A stretch of DNA of 64,000 bases from Asparagopsis taxiformis (taxonomy: Eukaryota; Rhodophyta; Florideophyceae; Bonnemaisoniales; Bonnemaisoniaceae): the NCBI GenBank assembly GCA_030407315.1, contig JALQPE010000697.1:1-64000 (forward strand). The letters are read 5' to 3'. Position 1 is the stretch's first letter, and the number at the start of each line of letters is the position of its first letter. Positions 11,234-21,568 of this stretch are shown piece after piece. Under the pieces are notes generated by a model. It did not search any database and was not told the origin of the DNA. It saw only the letters and a list, made by a program, of their open reading frames with translations. The position numbers and the translations under genes are program-made.

Positions 11234-12610
11234 CTGTTGGGGAGCCTTTTATGGTGTGGATTAAACCATTTGTGGATATGGAGTCTATTTTGTCTCCTGC
11301 ATAGTCAGCGTTTGTGTAGGATTGGAGTGGTATGGATTTGGTGGTTGATGGCTTGTATAGGATGCCTGTAGTAATAGTTCCTTTTAGGTAGCGAACAGGG
11401 TGCTTGAGGTGTCCCCAGTGGCGTTTGGTGGGGCAGTGTCTAGCCGCTGCCAGTTAGATTATTACACAGCAGATTTCTGGCCTTGTGGAGTCAGCGACGT
11501 AGCGGACTGCTCCGATGACTGCTTTTATTTCTCTGCAATTTCGGAGCGTCGCTCATCTGTGTTGTCCGGGGCGTGTGGCGGAACACCGTCGGTGTACGGT
11601 TTAGGACTCGGGTTGGTCGTGGTTTGTCTTGTATCGGCTGGTGCTTGTTAGAAGTACTGTGGGGTGGAAATGTGGATGCCCTCGGTGCTGTACATGACTG
11701 TCCTTCCTAGGTATTTTGTTGGCTTGCCTAAGTTTTTGATTTTGTATCGCATGGAGAGGGTGGAGTGTATTTGGTCGATAAGTTTTTGTTGAGAAGCGAC
11801 AATTAGGAAGTCGTTGCAGCTGGCCGCTATGAGGGTGAAGTTTGATTGGTTGTTGATCTTGTAGAACAAAAATGGGTCTTGTTGGCTTTGCGTGAATCCG
11901 TGAGATTTAAGGAACTTGGTTACACATTGTGAATAGTAATGAACGCCGGATGGGTTGCCGTATAGGTTTCGGATTAGGATGCCATATTTGCTTTTGCGTT
12001 TTAGGGTGCCATCAAATTGCGGGTGTTGGCGGACGTATACGGGTTTCTCGTAGTGGTAATGTTCGTGCAGGAAAGCGGATGTCATGTCGAAGTGACCAAT
12101 GGCGTGTTTGCCGGCTGCTTCCACGGCAAATAGAAGGCGTATTGTTGCTTTGTCGGCCATTATCGCTGTAGTTATGGGGGGTGCAGTGTATGCCGGGTTT
12201 CATTAGATCGCCCGCGAGGAGCATCATGCTTTCCTCTCGACTATGGTGCCATCTGCCGTGCGTTTGTATCTATATTCCATTATTAGTGGGATCGTCCTGG
12301 TGTTTGATGGGACATCACTGTCCGGTATCCACTTGATTGTTTAGTTTGATACAGTTTGGTTAATTCTTCGTTGTGAACCTTTGCCCAATCAGTAGCGTCT
12401 GGATATCGATTGGCTTGTTTCAGTGACGCTGGGGTAGTGGGTTCAATATGGGTTGGGTTGAGTCGGGGTGTGGGATTTCCGTGCGGTGGTTATAGTTCTG
12501 ACAGGACCTTGTTCGGAGTAGTATGGGTTGAAATCGACTGTGGGAACGCGGTGGTATTCGGAGGCATTTATGGTACGAACCATGATGTATGTTGCGGATT
12601 CGACATACAA

Positions 12611-12659
12611 GTTTTGTATACAAAACCAAGGGAATCGCAGTATACTGCGATTCCCTTGG
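12611..12659. repeat. Two abutting perfect palindromes (16 and 34 bp)
   Basis: 12611-12626 is a perfect 16-base palindrome centred on GTATAC; 12626-12659 is a perfect 34-base palindrome also centred on GTATAC. They share base 12626. They lie upstream of the RT region of Copia element 2. Confidence 0.95.
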
Positions 12660-12770
12660 AGTCTAGGTTTCTTCCGTGCGTGCGTGATGGGATGGACCAT
12701 ATTGCGCCGAATGGGAATAGGCGGGAAATGCGGAAATGGATGGTGCCTGCCCGTGCGTACTGGTGTATAG

Positions 12771-13000
12771 TGTGGCGCAATTTATTTCGCGGACGAGTGC
12801 GCGTTTGTAGCTACATAGCGATTCCGTCGAGCTAAGTCCGCATGCACTGCGATGGCATCCGCGATTAGTTAGCTAGTAAGCGATCGTACGCAGCGAAGCG
12901 CGAGGCCGAGTTTCGCGTTTCTGACGCACACGCCACGCTGCCCGCGAAGTTACCGAGCTTGGTTCGACAAGTATTGGACGACCCGAAGTTCCACAATGCA
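12771..13000 (+). repeat. LTR-like start of Gypsy family D
   Basis: Begins TGTGGCGCAA. The next 100 or so bases are similar to the reverse complement of 52,177-52,274 (shared CGAGCT.AGTCCGCATGCA and CGATTAGTTAG), so this is a repeated LTR-type sequence. The right end is approximate. It precedes the gag fragment as a 5' LTR would. Confidence 0.55.
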
Positions 13001-13021
13001 TGCTCCAGGCTGAAGTGAAGT

Positions 13022-14825
13022 ATGGGCTGCGGTGGACCGCGCCATCAAGGGCCAATCGCGTGCATTGACAGCTCAGATGAGGGCAAAAGTCCACAACCTA
13101 ATCGTAACTACGATGGACTCCCGCGAGGAGCACAATATCTACCGCGCGAACTTCGTTACGCGCGAAAACCAAACGCGAACCGCGGCGCGCACAACTCCGA
13201 CGAATTACGTGCGACAATGCGGACCCCAAACGCTGGATGGAGCTGGCGCGCCAGGATCTGCCATTCAACAATCAAACGCGTTCGAACAGTGATGACGGAC
13301 CCGCGCACCCCGGGCTGGAAGAGATCCAGTTGCTGAACGAGCTTTTCACGCGCGCGCTTTTGTATCGCACGTATCGCTTGCGTAATACAGACCGCGCGTT
13401 TATCCGAGTAATTGCGAGCGAATTGGCTAACACCGCGAAAACGGTGCGCCATTCGATGCAAGGAGAGAATTTCACGGGCGCTGACGGAATCGCTGTGCTA
13501 TCGTTTCTGAAGTACTTCAAGAGCGCATGCAAAGACACCGGCGTATCCGAAGGCGCAGCGCTACCTATTCTCAAGTATTACCTCGCCGGCGAGGCATGCA
13601 ACACGTTCCAAACGTTCGGAACTTTTCGAGGAGCGCACGCGGGCGTCGACTAGATGATGTGCTACGCGGAAGCCGTTCAGTGGCTCTTGCTAACATATGC
13701 ACGCGAAGGCGACATCGCACAAGTATACCGTGAAGTAGCGCAACAAACGCAAGACCCGAAGGAAACCGAAATCCAGTTAGCTACGAGATTATGACGTCAA
13801 GCGCTGCGCTGCGGCGATGCGTTTAACGAGCGAACGCTTGTTTATATTTTTGTTGATAGTCTACGCCCCTAAGCATAAAATCTTGTACGGAACGCTTTGT
13901 ATCCTGAACCGCGCCGATACACCTTTCGAGAGCTATTCTCGATGGCGCAGAGCCACAGGGACACGCACCGAGCGATGAAGGCGACGACGAGCGCCCGACC
14001 ACTGCTGCGACAAACTCCTGCGCTCTTCGTGGAAGAGGAAGAGTCACCGACGCTGTAAGCGCTGACGCTGGGGAATCCTGCCTTCAGGCTTCTCATCGCC
14101 AAACGTCTCCACCTCGGCGACACCACACGCACCGCGCGAACGGAAGTTCTCGACCCCGAGCCCCATGCGAAGTCCAACCTCGCTTGGCACCCCCTCGTCG
14201 AATTATCGCACGCCACGCTCTCGCGACGCGTCGCCCGCCAACCACTCGCGACGCTTTGGGCATAACGACGACCGGGACCGCGAGCGCGTAGGACCGTACA
14301 CAGCGCACATACCTCGTGCTACGTACCCACCGCCGATCGTGAGACAAACGGCTCCGGCAGATACGTCCCGCATGGCACGGCTCCTTTCCAATGCCTGATA
14401 TGCAGAAAGTTCAGGCACCGCATGGTGAATTTCCCGCTACTCTTGTCCGAACAGCAAACCGCGATCCGCAAACTGCATAGACACGCGGGCCTAACACCTG
14501 AAGAACTGAACCTGAAACGCAACTTTCAGGTCTACGAGTTGTCAACGGACGATGACGCACGCGAACGTGAGTGCGAGCGCAAATTCAAGCGCGGTAGCGG
14601 GGCTCCCGACGGCGAATAGCTCACCCCCACTCGTTTCGCTTCATAGAAGACCCGGGAGACGCCTACGAGGAGTCGTAGCGGGTGTGCCGGCCCCTCCTCA
14701 CCCAACGGACACGCGACGCGCGACGAAGCAACCGCCGCGCGAAACATCGCCTCTATTACCACCCGAAACAGTGGTCCTGTTTCAGACCCCCACAGCAACT
14801 ACAAACTCAAGGTCCGCGTCGTGCA
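13022..14825 (+). pseudogene. gag: Degenerate gag of Gypsy family D
   Basis: Best frame 13237-13653 contains LSFLKYFKSACKDTGVSE and ALPILKYYLAGEACNTF, a retrotransposon Gag capsid core comparable to LLGFLAQIRDGFSTLGVCEG in element A. It continues in another frame with AVQWLLLTYAREGDIAQV and QTQDPKETEIQLATRL. Near 14390 there is a zinc knuckle missing its last ligand (CLIC....H....F). At least three frameshifts; sequence resembling the family stops at about 14,825 where AT-rich DNA begins. No pol follows. Confidence 0.65.
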
Positions 14826-15032
14826 TAATAATCGAACTTATCCTCCGGACCCACAGATTAAAATGATAGAATATTATCATATGTTGCTGCAAGGGGTATG
14901 GTCACGCATTGTAGTTATAACTTCAACTATAGTTGACGTGACGGGTGCTGTTGGTGACAATCTGGCAATCGGGATCAGACCGGCGGTGGTGTATTTTAAT
15001 ATTAGTCGGAAAGATGAGTTCCATGTAAAAAT

Positions 15033-15377
15033 ATGGAATGCTGCGACGTGCTCCGCGTTGTCAAGCATCAAAAACTGTCAGAGACCACACCCAAAACCTG
15101 CTCTTATTGCATAGCCACTGCTTGCATTGTCTGTTCCCATTTCGTCCCCATGCCGCAACCAACGTGCCCTCTGACTGCACGAGCTGCATCCTGTTGCGTG
15201 TGCACTAGTCAAACCAAAATCCACAACCCCTGCGGTGTGTGCAATACTCGAACCAAGACTCAAACCTCCTGTTGTGCGCGTATTGCTCACTTTGTTGGCT
15301 CGAGCAAGGCAACCTGCACCTCTTTTGGTGCATGCAATAATCACTGTTTGGAACCCTCTGTGTCCATAAGTTGCTAG
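15033..15377 (+). CDS. Small cysteine-rich open frame, unrecognised
   Basis: An ATG-started frame of 114 codons with about 17 cysteines arranged in short repeats such as CCVCTSQTK and CGVCNTRTKT. The underlying DNA is itself a loose repeat, so the cysteines may just reflect repeated TGC/TGT. No signal peptide is evident. It may be a zinc-binding scrap of a transposon or chance. Confidence 0.2.
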   Translation: MECCDVLRVVKHQKLSETTPKTCSYCIATACIVCSHFVPMPQPTCPLTARAASCCVCTSQTKIHNPCGVCNTRTKTQTSCCARIAHFVGSSKATCTSFGACNNHCLEPSVSISC

Positions 15378-15428
15378 TATGACTTGTATTAACGTTTTTC
15401 ACGGACTACTTTCGCGTTTCAGACATTG

Positions 15429-15453
15429 GCTGAAGGACTGGCAGTCCTTCAGC
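15429..15453. repeat. 12-bp perfect hairpin, 1-base centre
   Basis: 12-base arm GCTGAAGGACTG at 15429-15440 and its exact reverse complement at 15442-15453, separated by one G. Confidence 0.95.
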
Positions 15454-17310
15454 TCACCATACAGTCATTGGACGCAGTAGCCGCGGAATACCATAATATT
15501 GTTCATGCAAAGTGTCTGTTCCAGTGTATACATTGTGTATATTAATGTGACTGCATTGTCGCTGCTTATGGACCTCTTCTAAGAGTGTATGGTATTACAA
15601 TAGTGCATTCGTACATATTAGAGACCTTTTGCGAGTTCGGCTGCATCAAATATCCATTTCCTAGGTGTCATCTAGAAATCTGAGGAATAACTGGTACATA
15701 TTTGGGTGTCATGGACATAGAAGGAGGCAGAGATGGGTGCTCAAAGAGTAATGGAAGTGCTGTGCGTAATTCAAAAATCTTGTACCACGAAATGTTCGCT
15801 GGCGATTTCCCCAGCCTCAAGGAAGTTACTCTCTTCATCACTGAGTCTTATGAAATACCGTTGGATACGTTCCATGAGAGGATAGAGGACCTGTTTTGTG
15901 GGGAATGTGTGTCATAGATGATAATTTCTTTCATGCAATCATGAAATATGCTGTAGAAAGCGAAAAAAACTTCATCCTATGCTAGGCATTTGTTCCTAGG
16001 GACTTGCTCTAAGTGTCTAAAATCGAAGCAAAGTTTGTTGATCTTAACTGCTGAGTTTTCGCCTGGTACGAACTGCAATGAATGTCGAAAACAAAGAATG
16101 ATAGAGAAAATACCAGAAAAGTTTATTTCTGTGCTGATATTGGTGCTTATGAATGTCACCAGAAGTCCGCGCAAAGGTAATTGAGATGTCCGAGGCAAAG
16201 TATTAAAATATGTTTGACTAATCCGAGCAAGCAGAAATGCATGGGATCATAAGGGAATGACTTGAGAAAGACAAATTTGAGCTTGGATATTATGAGGTTT
16301 CGTTTGATACCAGTTGACCCTGAAATGCTCTGAGAGGAAGGACAGAACTTAATAACTTCTTTGCTCGATAGCTCGAGATATTCCCATGTATCTTTCTTTT
16401 CAAGACTTGTGCGAGGTCTTGGACATTCATTTTTCATCCACTGATTGCAATAGAACTCAGAGGCACAACGCAGAATAGAATTCCTAAGCTCCAAAGTTCC
16501 CTCTGGAATCGCTCTCAGACTCCTAGACACAGAACCATATCGGGCTTCTTTCTTAAAATGACGACAGAAAAACTTGGCGTTGTGACCTGAGAATACAATT
16601 ATCTTACTCCCGGCTAGAAAATCTGTGGTAATAGATATGACATGTGCTTTCAGTTTCCTCTTCTTATCGTAGCACTCAATCATAATTCTGTCCTGTAAAC
16701 AGCGTAAGTCCTCGACAACGGGGTGTAGAAATGAATCGAAATATGCAGAACTATGCAAACTAGGAATGAAGGCCCAAACAAGAGAGTTAAAAGCCTGTAA
16801 TCTATGTTTCACATCGAAATTGAGAGCAGAGAAAGCTACTGGCCATGTCTGATGTGCAGTTACCTGCCCTTGAAAAAGCTCAAATACGTTGATGAAAACG
16901 AGAGAAATACATTGACTTCGTTCCCATCATCCCATTCCAGAGCTCAATGACCATGAAGTCTTCGGAAGAGAGCTCCGTCATAATAATCAGCGAAAAGTTC
17001 ACCATGAGGGAGTGATGCAGCTTGCTTAGCTCTCTTACAGCCTTCTATTATTTCTAAGAAAGATGTCTCAGAGGCGCAAAGAGCCTTCAGCTGATCTGAT
17101 AAAAGCGAGTACCATTACCGCCTGGACAAGTCAACTTTCTTTGCGCAAGAGGGTAGAGGACAACGTGTTACATTTGAAAGGGTACCAGTAGCGGCCATGT
17201 GACCCTCTCGACACATTGAAACGAATCTACGCGGGACATTACCACGCCTTCTCAGTTTCGACACCAATGACTTGTACGACATTCCAGTATCGTCAAATTT
17301 TGTATGAAGG

Positions 17311-17330
17311 GCAGAAATTTAAATTTCTGC
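17311..17330. repeat. Perfect 20-bp palindrome
   Basis: GCAGAAATTT followed immediately by its reverse complement. Confidence 0.95.
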
Positions 17331-17418
17331 TAAATTTAGAATGGGACATTTTAGATCGCCCAGTTGTTCTCAGAATCTAGGATAGCTACATTATCTCCTT
17401 GCCTCAGAATCGTGGGAG

Positions 17419-17446
17419 GAAGCTGAAAGAATATTCTTTCAGCTTC
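17419..17446. repeat. Perfect 28-bp palindrome
   Basis: GAAGCTGAAAGAAT followed immediately by its exact reverse complement, no spacer. Confidence 0.95.
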
Positions 17447-18482
17447 AGAATATACTAGAAGAGTCCGAGCTCAGAAAAGATTCTCTATCAGAGAAAACCT
17501 TACCTGGAGGACCAACCAGTTCAAGTACATCCTCAGAAACTACAGGAAGAAGCTGGGATTCGCCAAGTTTCCATCGTCTTATAAATGCGTTCCGCTCCTC
17601 CGATATATCGGAAAAATTGTTTGAGAGTTGCTCTCATTGCTCTCCGTTGAACTGCGCGAGGAGTCATCCTCTTCATCAGGGCACCGTAAAAATTCTTGCC
17701 GAAGCCAGGAAGCTCTCCGACCACGCGTTCTTTCTTGATATAACTGTTCTGAAACATTGCTTGCCTGGTCGAGTTCCATTGATGAGCTAATGATACCCTT
17801 TTGGCTGCCCATCGTGCTAGAAGAGCTTTCCATTCTGTTATCTTACTTCGCTCATGATAATCGGAAAAAAGGAAGCCAATTTTTTTGCTTCTCTTGAGCT
17901 CTTCGATGGGTTCACAAACTTCCCGGATAAGTATTGGATCAGTTCTGTTTCCTGTGCGTTGACTCTATTCTGCCAAGATAGTTCAAGGCGTTTTTGTATT
18001 GGGTTACTCTCTAGAATTACAATTAAAAGAGAACATTTTTCGTCCTGATTGAAAATGGTCAATCAGACGTATCAGGATCCAGCGTAGAAAAGAGAAAATG
18101 GAATCCCTGTTTCCCTAGAGACAAGAGCGTATTCATGAAATAGAAAACCTACATCAATTGATAGGCTTCACGACGTAAATTTTCGGGTCAGGAAGATATC
18201 TTGGAACAGGAATAGAACGGGCCCTCACATGAAGTCCTTTTTCCGCTTCCAAGTTTTGGAGGCTTGAAAAGCCACCGTAGGAATTCCTATTAATAAGATC
18301 CTTTGGATAGACCATTTTTCCCATGTAATTGAATCATCTCCTTTCCCAGTTGCCTCCCATTGCCTCCCGATGCCATACTATCTTTCACAGCCAAGCGAGG
18401 AAATTTAGGATCATGAAGATTGTACGAGGAATGGAGATAGCAATTTAGATGTTTGTGGAGACTTTTTAGGAATAGAGCTTCA

Positions 18483-18500
18483 ATACATCTATAGATGTAT
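18483..18500. repeat. Perfect 18-bp palindrome
   Basis: ATACATCTA followed by its reverse complement. Confidence 0.9.
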
Positions 18501-18766
18501 ACCACTGCCGCCTAGCAGTGTATCCAGATTTCCAGGCCGGGGTGGTACACTAGGATCTGGTAGTCAAAGGACAACAAGAGAGGTGTACAACAGGATGTAC
18601 GTGCAGTTTGTCGGTGTTGAATACTACGAGAATCACCCAATATCGAGAGAAATGGTAACTGAACGTGCGTAGCTTCGAAGCTTCTTATACCTAGAGAAAG
18701 CCATCGAATTAGGGATGTATTACTTGGAAAGGGTTTCGTACATCTCATAGTCAAGCACTATTCGAG

Positions 18767-19303
18767 TTGAGAAGAATATTGGAGAGAAAATTAAAGGAAT
18801 TTGCCCTTGCGAAAGGATACTGGACAGCAAATCACTTCATAAAAGCAATTCTAGGTCGTGAAAAGAGACGTTTACGAGTTCCAGCCGTTGACCAGTCTAC
18901 TTCAAACGAACCAATACCTGATGGAAATGCAACAAATATAGAAATGGCGAATAGGAATGATGGACAAGAGATACAGGCTGCTGCAAGGAATCCAGTGGGA
19001 CAAAATAACACTGTGGAACCGCCCAATTCTAACCTAAGGACAGCAATTACTCAAGAAGGGCGCACGTCGAATAACAATTCATCATCCCACACAGGAAGAC
19101 GCTCTACAGTCTTTATAAAAGTACCGCGAAGATCTTCTAGACGTCTTGGGCAAAGGAACTCAGCCATACGAAAAAGCACATCTGATCTTGTGAACAGTGC
19201 ACCAATCAGTAGAGTGAGAACAAGTACAGTGAATGAAGGGGCAGTCCGTCATGGTGTACTACGTCAAAACAGGCAGGTTAGAAATATTCGGAGAGGACCT
19301 TGA
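18767..19303 (+). other. Open frame rich in Arg/Asn/Ser, unrecognised
   Basis: 178 codons open, opening with TTG rather than ATG (first internal ATG near 18921). The product would be basic and low in complexity (VPRRSSRRLGQRNS). No domain is recognised. It could be the DNA-binding tail of a lost transposase or chance. Confidence 0.2.
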
Positions 19304-20800
19304 CGCATAATTCGACGTTGGTACAATGTGATCGGAGACAGGATAAAATCTCGACAGGCCTGTTTTGGAAAAGAGAAGAAACAGAGTATTATGTATGTAA
19401 TACCTGGATCCACTAATTTTGACGGGTGAAGCGTTAGTTTGTTCGCTCTTTCACTTCTCGCACATTTTTCTTTGATACCGCAGAACATACGCAAGTACAA
19501 GCTGAGAAGTAAGTCGCACGAAAGCCCATCGACCCGTCGAATGCCCTCTCCCGTCGTACACTACACACTACAAGCTACTGCTTGTCAAATTCTCTTTGGC
19601 CCCGAAATAATCAATCCTGCGCCAGAAGGTGATGAGCTTCTCGCGATTCATTGTCCTGTTGGTCTCCAGTTGGATCTGAACTTCCTTGAAATCTAGTTCA
19701 GTTTGCAGCTGCAAAATATGATTATTTTGAAAATATATTCTGTTTTTCTTAGTATGGTTTCGCAGTGCGACTAGTTTGAATAAGTGGACCAATAACATGT
19801 GATTTACAAGGGGACGAATTTATGAACTCGGACAAAACAGCTTTGCTGTAATGAGAGAGTAATTGTTCTAGAACATACACAACATACATGTACGAGGAAA
19901 ACTTATGATGCACCAATGTCGAAATTGTGTGAAAGGGTTCGGATTTTAAACAGAAAGTAGAATGAAATATTGTTCTCTAAAATTTCCGTTAATTATCTGC
20001 AGTTAGTATTCCATGTGCCAGAAACCGGACTGATCATCAAGTTATCTAAAATGTAGCGAACAAAAATAGAGGTCACTATCGTATCTGTGGATCTCTGGTT
20101 CATCAACAGTATATCATGCGTATAGGACTTGAATAGGGATTTTTAACGGTATGAAATATCACTCCTATTCAGGCATCGTTAATCTATCCTACATCTTGCG
20201 CCCATATTCTCCTTTTTGAGGTATCCGAGGGCAGTCTTTGGCTCATCATTATGGGAAACGGGAGAAAGCATGAGATTTGAGTTCACATCCGCCGTTCATC
20301 GGGAGGACTTCGTAGGTTCATATTTACAGAATTTAAGTCTATCACGAAGCCATCTTATGCTCATCATTTCATCTCACTGGGTTCGCTGTTCATGCAGAGT
20401 CGAATTTTCGGTAGTATTTTTATGGATTTAACTTCAGCCTCATTGATGTAAACTAGTAGTGAAGCGATCTTGTCGAGCAGTACCAAAACTTAATCTTCAG
20501 CTTTTGATGTGCGACACATGTTGTGTCCCTCATCCAGACGCTGAAAAATGCGCCTTCGAATGCGCAGCCTTTGGTGTGGTGCACATCAGCTGGGAGCGAT
20601 GATGTGTTAGCGTTCTATTGTATTTGAGGTGACTGTGAGCCAAGTTATGGCATGATGTTTTCTATATGTGTGTGTGTGCAATGGAGGCTCTAGAACATCA
20701 CATGGCAACAAAGAAAAAACGATATTTGCAGCATGCGGAGCTGCAGCCCAACTGTATTCGTCATGTAGTCAACCATATATGTTCTTCTTGCGTATGTTAA
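19304..20800. other. AT-rich, no gene recognised
   Basis: Only short frames on both strands; no repeats or motifs that I can support. Confidence 0.35.
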
Positions 20801-20807
20801 TCAGGGG

Positions 20808-20891
20808 TTCATCGTGTTTTTGGGGTGCGTAATTACGCATCCCAAAAAAACACTGATGAAAGATTTTCCCTCAAGTGAAAATCTTTCATCA
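20808..20891. repeat. Two overlapping hairpins
   Basis: 20808-20860 is a quasi-palindrome centred on GCGTAATTACGC, with one wobble and small bulges. 20854-20868 pairs perfectly (15 of 15) with 20877-20891 around an 8-base loop. The two structures share TGATGAA, so only one can form at a time. Confidence 0.9.
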
Positions 20892-21568
20892 GCGCCGGTT
20901 TCCGTATGTTTTCTCCCTGTTGCCACCACTCCTAGTAATTAATTTCTTCATCATAGCAAGCTACTCCCCGTTTTAGCCTTGCGCGCGGCTGACGAGAGCT
21001 GTGGCTAGGAGCTCATCTCCCTTCATATCCGTTCGTGATAAAACAGCTCTTTTCCACACGATACAACACGCAATACACCTATTCCTACTTATCGTTTACA
21101 CTAATCCGTCGGGTGAATACACCCATTAATGATATGATTGCCTCCATACTGTACTGTGTATCACACACTAGATTTCAAGCGTGCACTCAAAATCAAGATT
21201 TCTCGTTCATTCCATTACACCATGCACTCAATTCATGAGAAAAACTATTCCCGAAAATGAAATCACAAGTGTTAGATTTGGATTGGCGCAGACGCTTCGG
21301 GGCCAAAGCAATTCGCCATTTTATTCTAGTTCTAGCTTCTACATTGTACAACATCTACAATTCTAGGTGGCTAATAAATTCAAATCGTAGGTAGCTTAGT
21401 GTTGACGTTTCCGTCTGAGTGACTAAAACAGAAATTAGTGTTTCCTATAAATTGATTCATATTGTAGCCTACCATTCAGGTAGATTGAATAGTGGGGGCT
21501 ACGAAGTGTAGCCCACGAACACTTCCCTCTCTGTAATTCCGAAGACAGTTCGACTCGATTACATACTG
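20892..21568 (-). other. Probable 3' LTR region of Copia element 4, ends not resolved
   Basis: On the minus strand, after the RNase H stop, there is a purine-rich run (complement of 21522-21534) followed by TGTTCGTGGGC from 21521 leftwards, a reasonable polypurine tract and LTR start. I found no second copy in the window, so the other end is unknown. Confidence 0.3.

Larger units (their letters stand above)
10100..12430 (-). pseudogene. pol: Copia element 2: broken RT-RNase H, split by a solo LTR
   Basis: Reads on the minus strand. RT begins near 12420 (IKWIPDSDVPSNTRTIPL), continues at 12160-11648 (GHFDMTSAFLHEHY, PVYVRQHPQFDGTL) and has SCNDFL where the YVDD catalytic box belongs, so one aspartate is lost. 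RNase H follows (NADYAGDKIDS) up to about 11240, is interrupted by the solo LTR 10631-11233, and resumes (STCKAEYIAAALAVQ, LADILTKPLK). Several frameshifts are present. It is a relative of Copia element 3: both end in (A)(D/E)ILTK(P/T)LK. Confidence 0.85.
14830..16150. other. AT-rich stretch, one Cys-rich open frame and a palindrome
   Basis: Apart from the Cys-rich frame 15033-15377 and the palindrome 15429-15453, I see no recognisable gene here. Confidence 0.3.
16156..18062 (-). pseudogene. Second transposase relic, Tnp2/Plavaka-like
   Basis: The clearest part is 16812-16156: PVVEDLRCLQDRIMIECYD, then KAHVISITTDFLAGSKII and FSGHNAKFFCRHF, and further on FPYDPMHFCLLGLVKHI. The GHNAK..CR and D.MH..LLG..KH blocks are what I know from the Tnp2/Plavaka class of DDE transposases. 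Upstream (18062-17533) are charged segments, including GFGKNFYGALMKRMTPR, that may be its N-terminal part but do not join in frame. Two perfect palindromes interrupt this part. Non-functional. Confidence 0.45.

Noticed and set aside
18767..19303. Real host gene
   Set aside because: No ATG at the open-frame start, low-complexity product, no recognised domain and no splice or promoter context.
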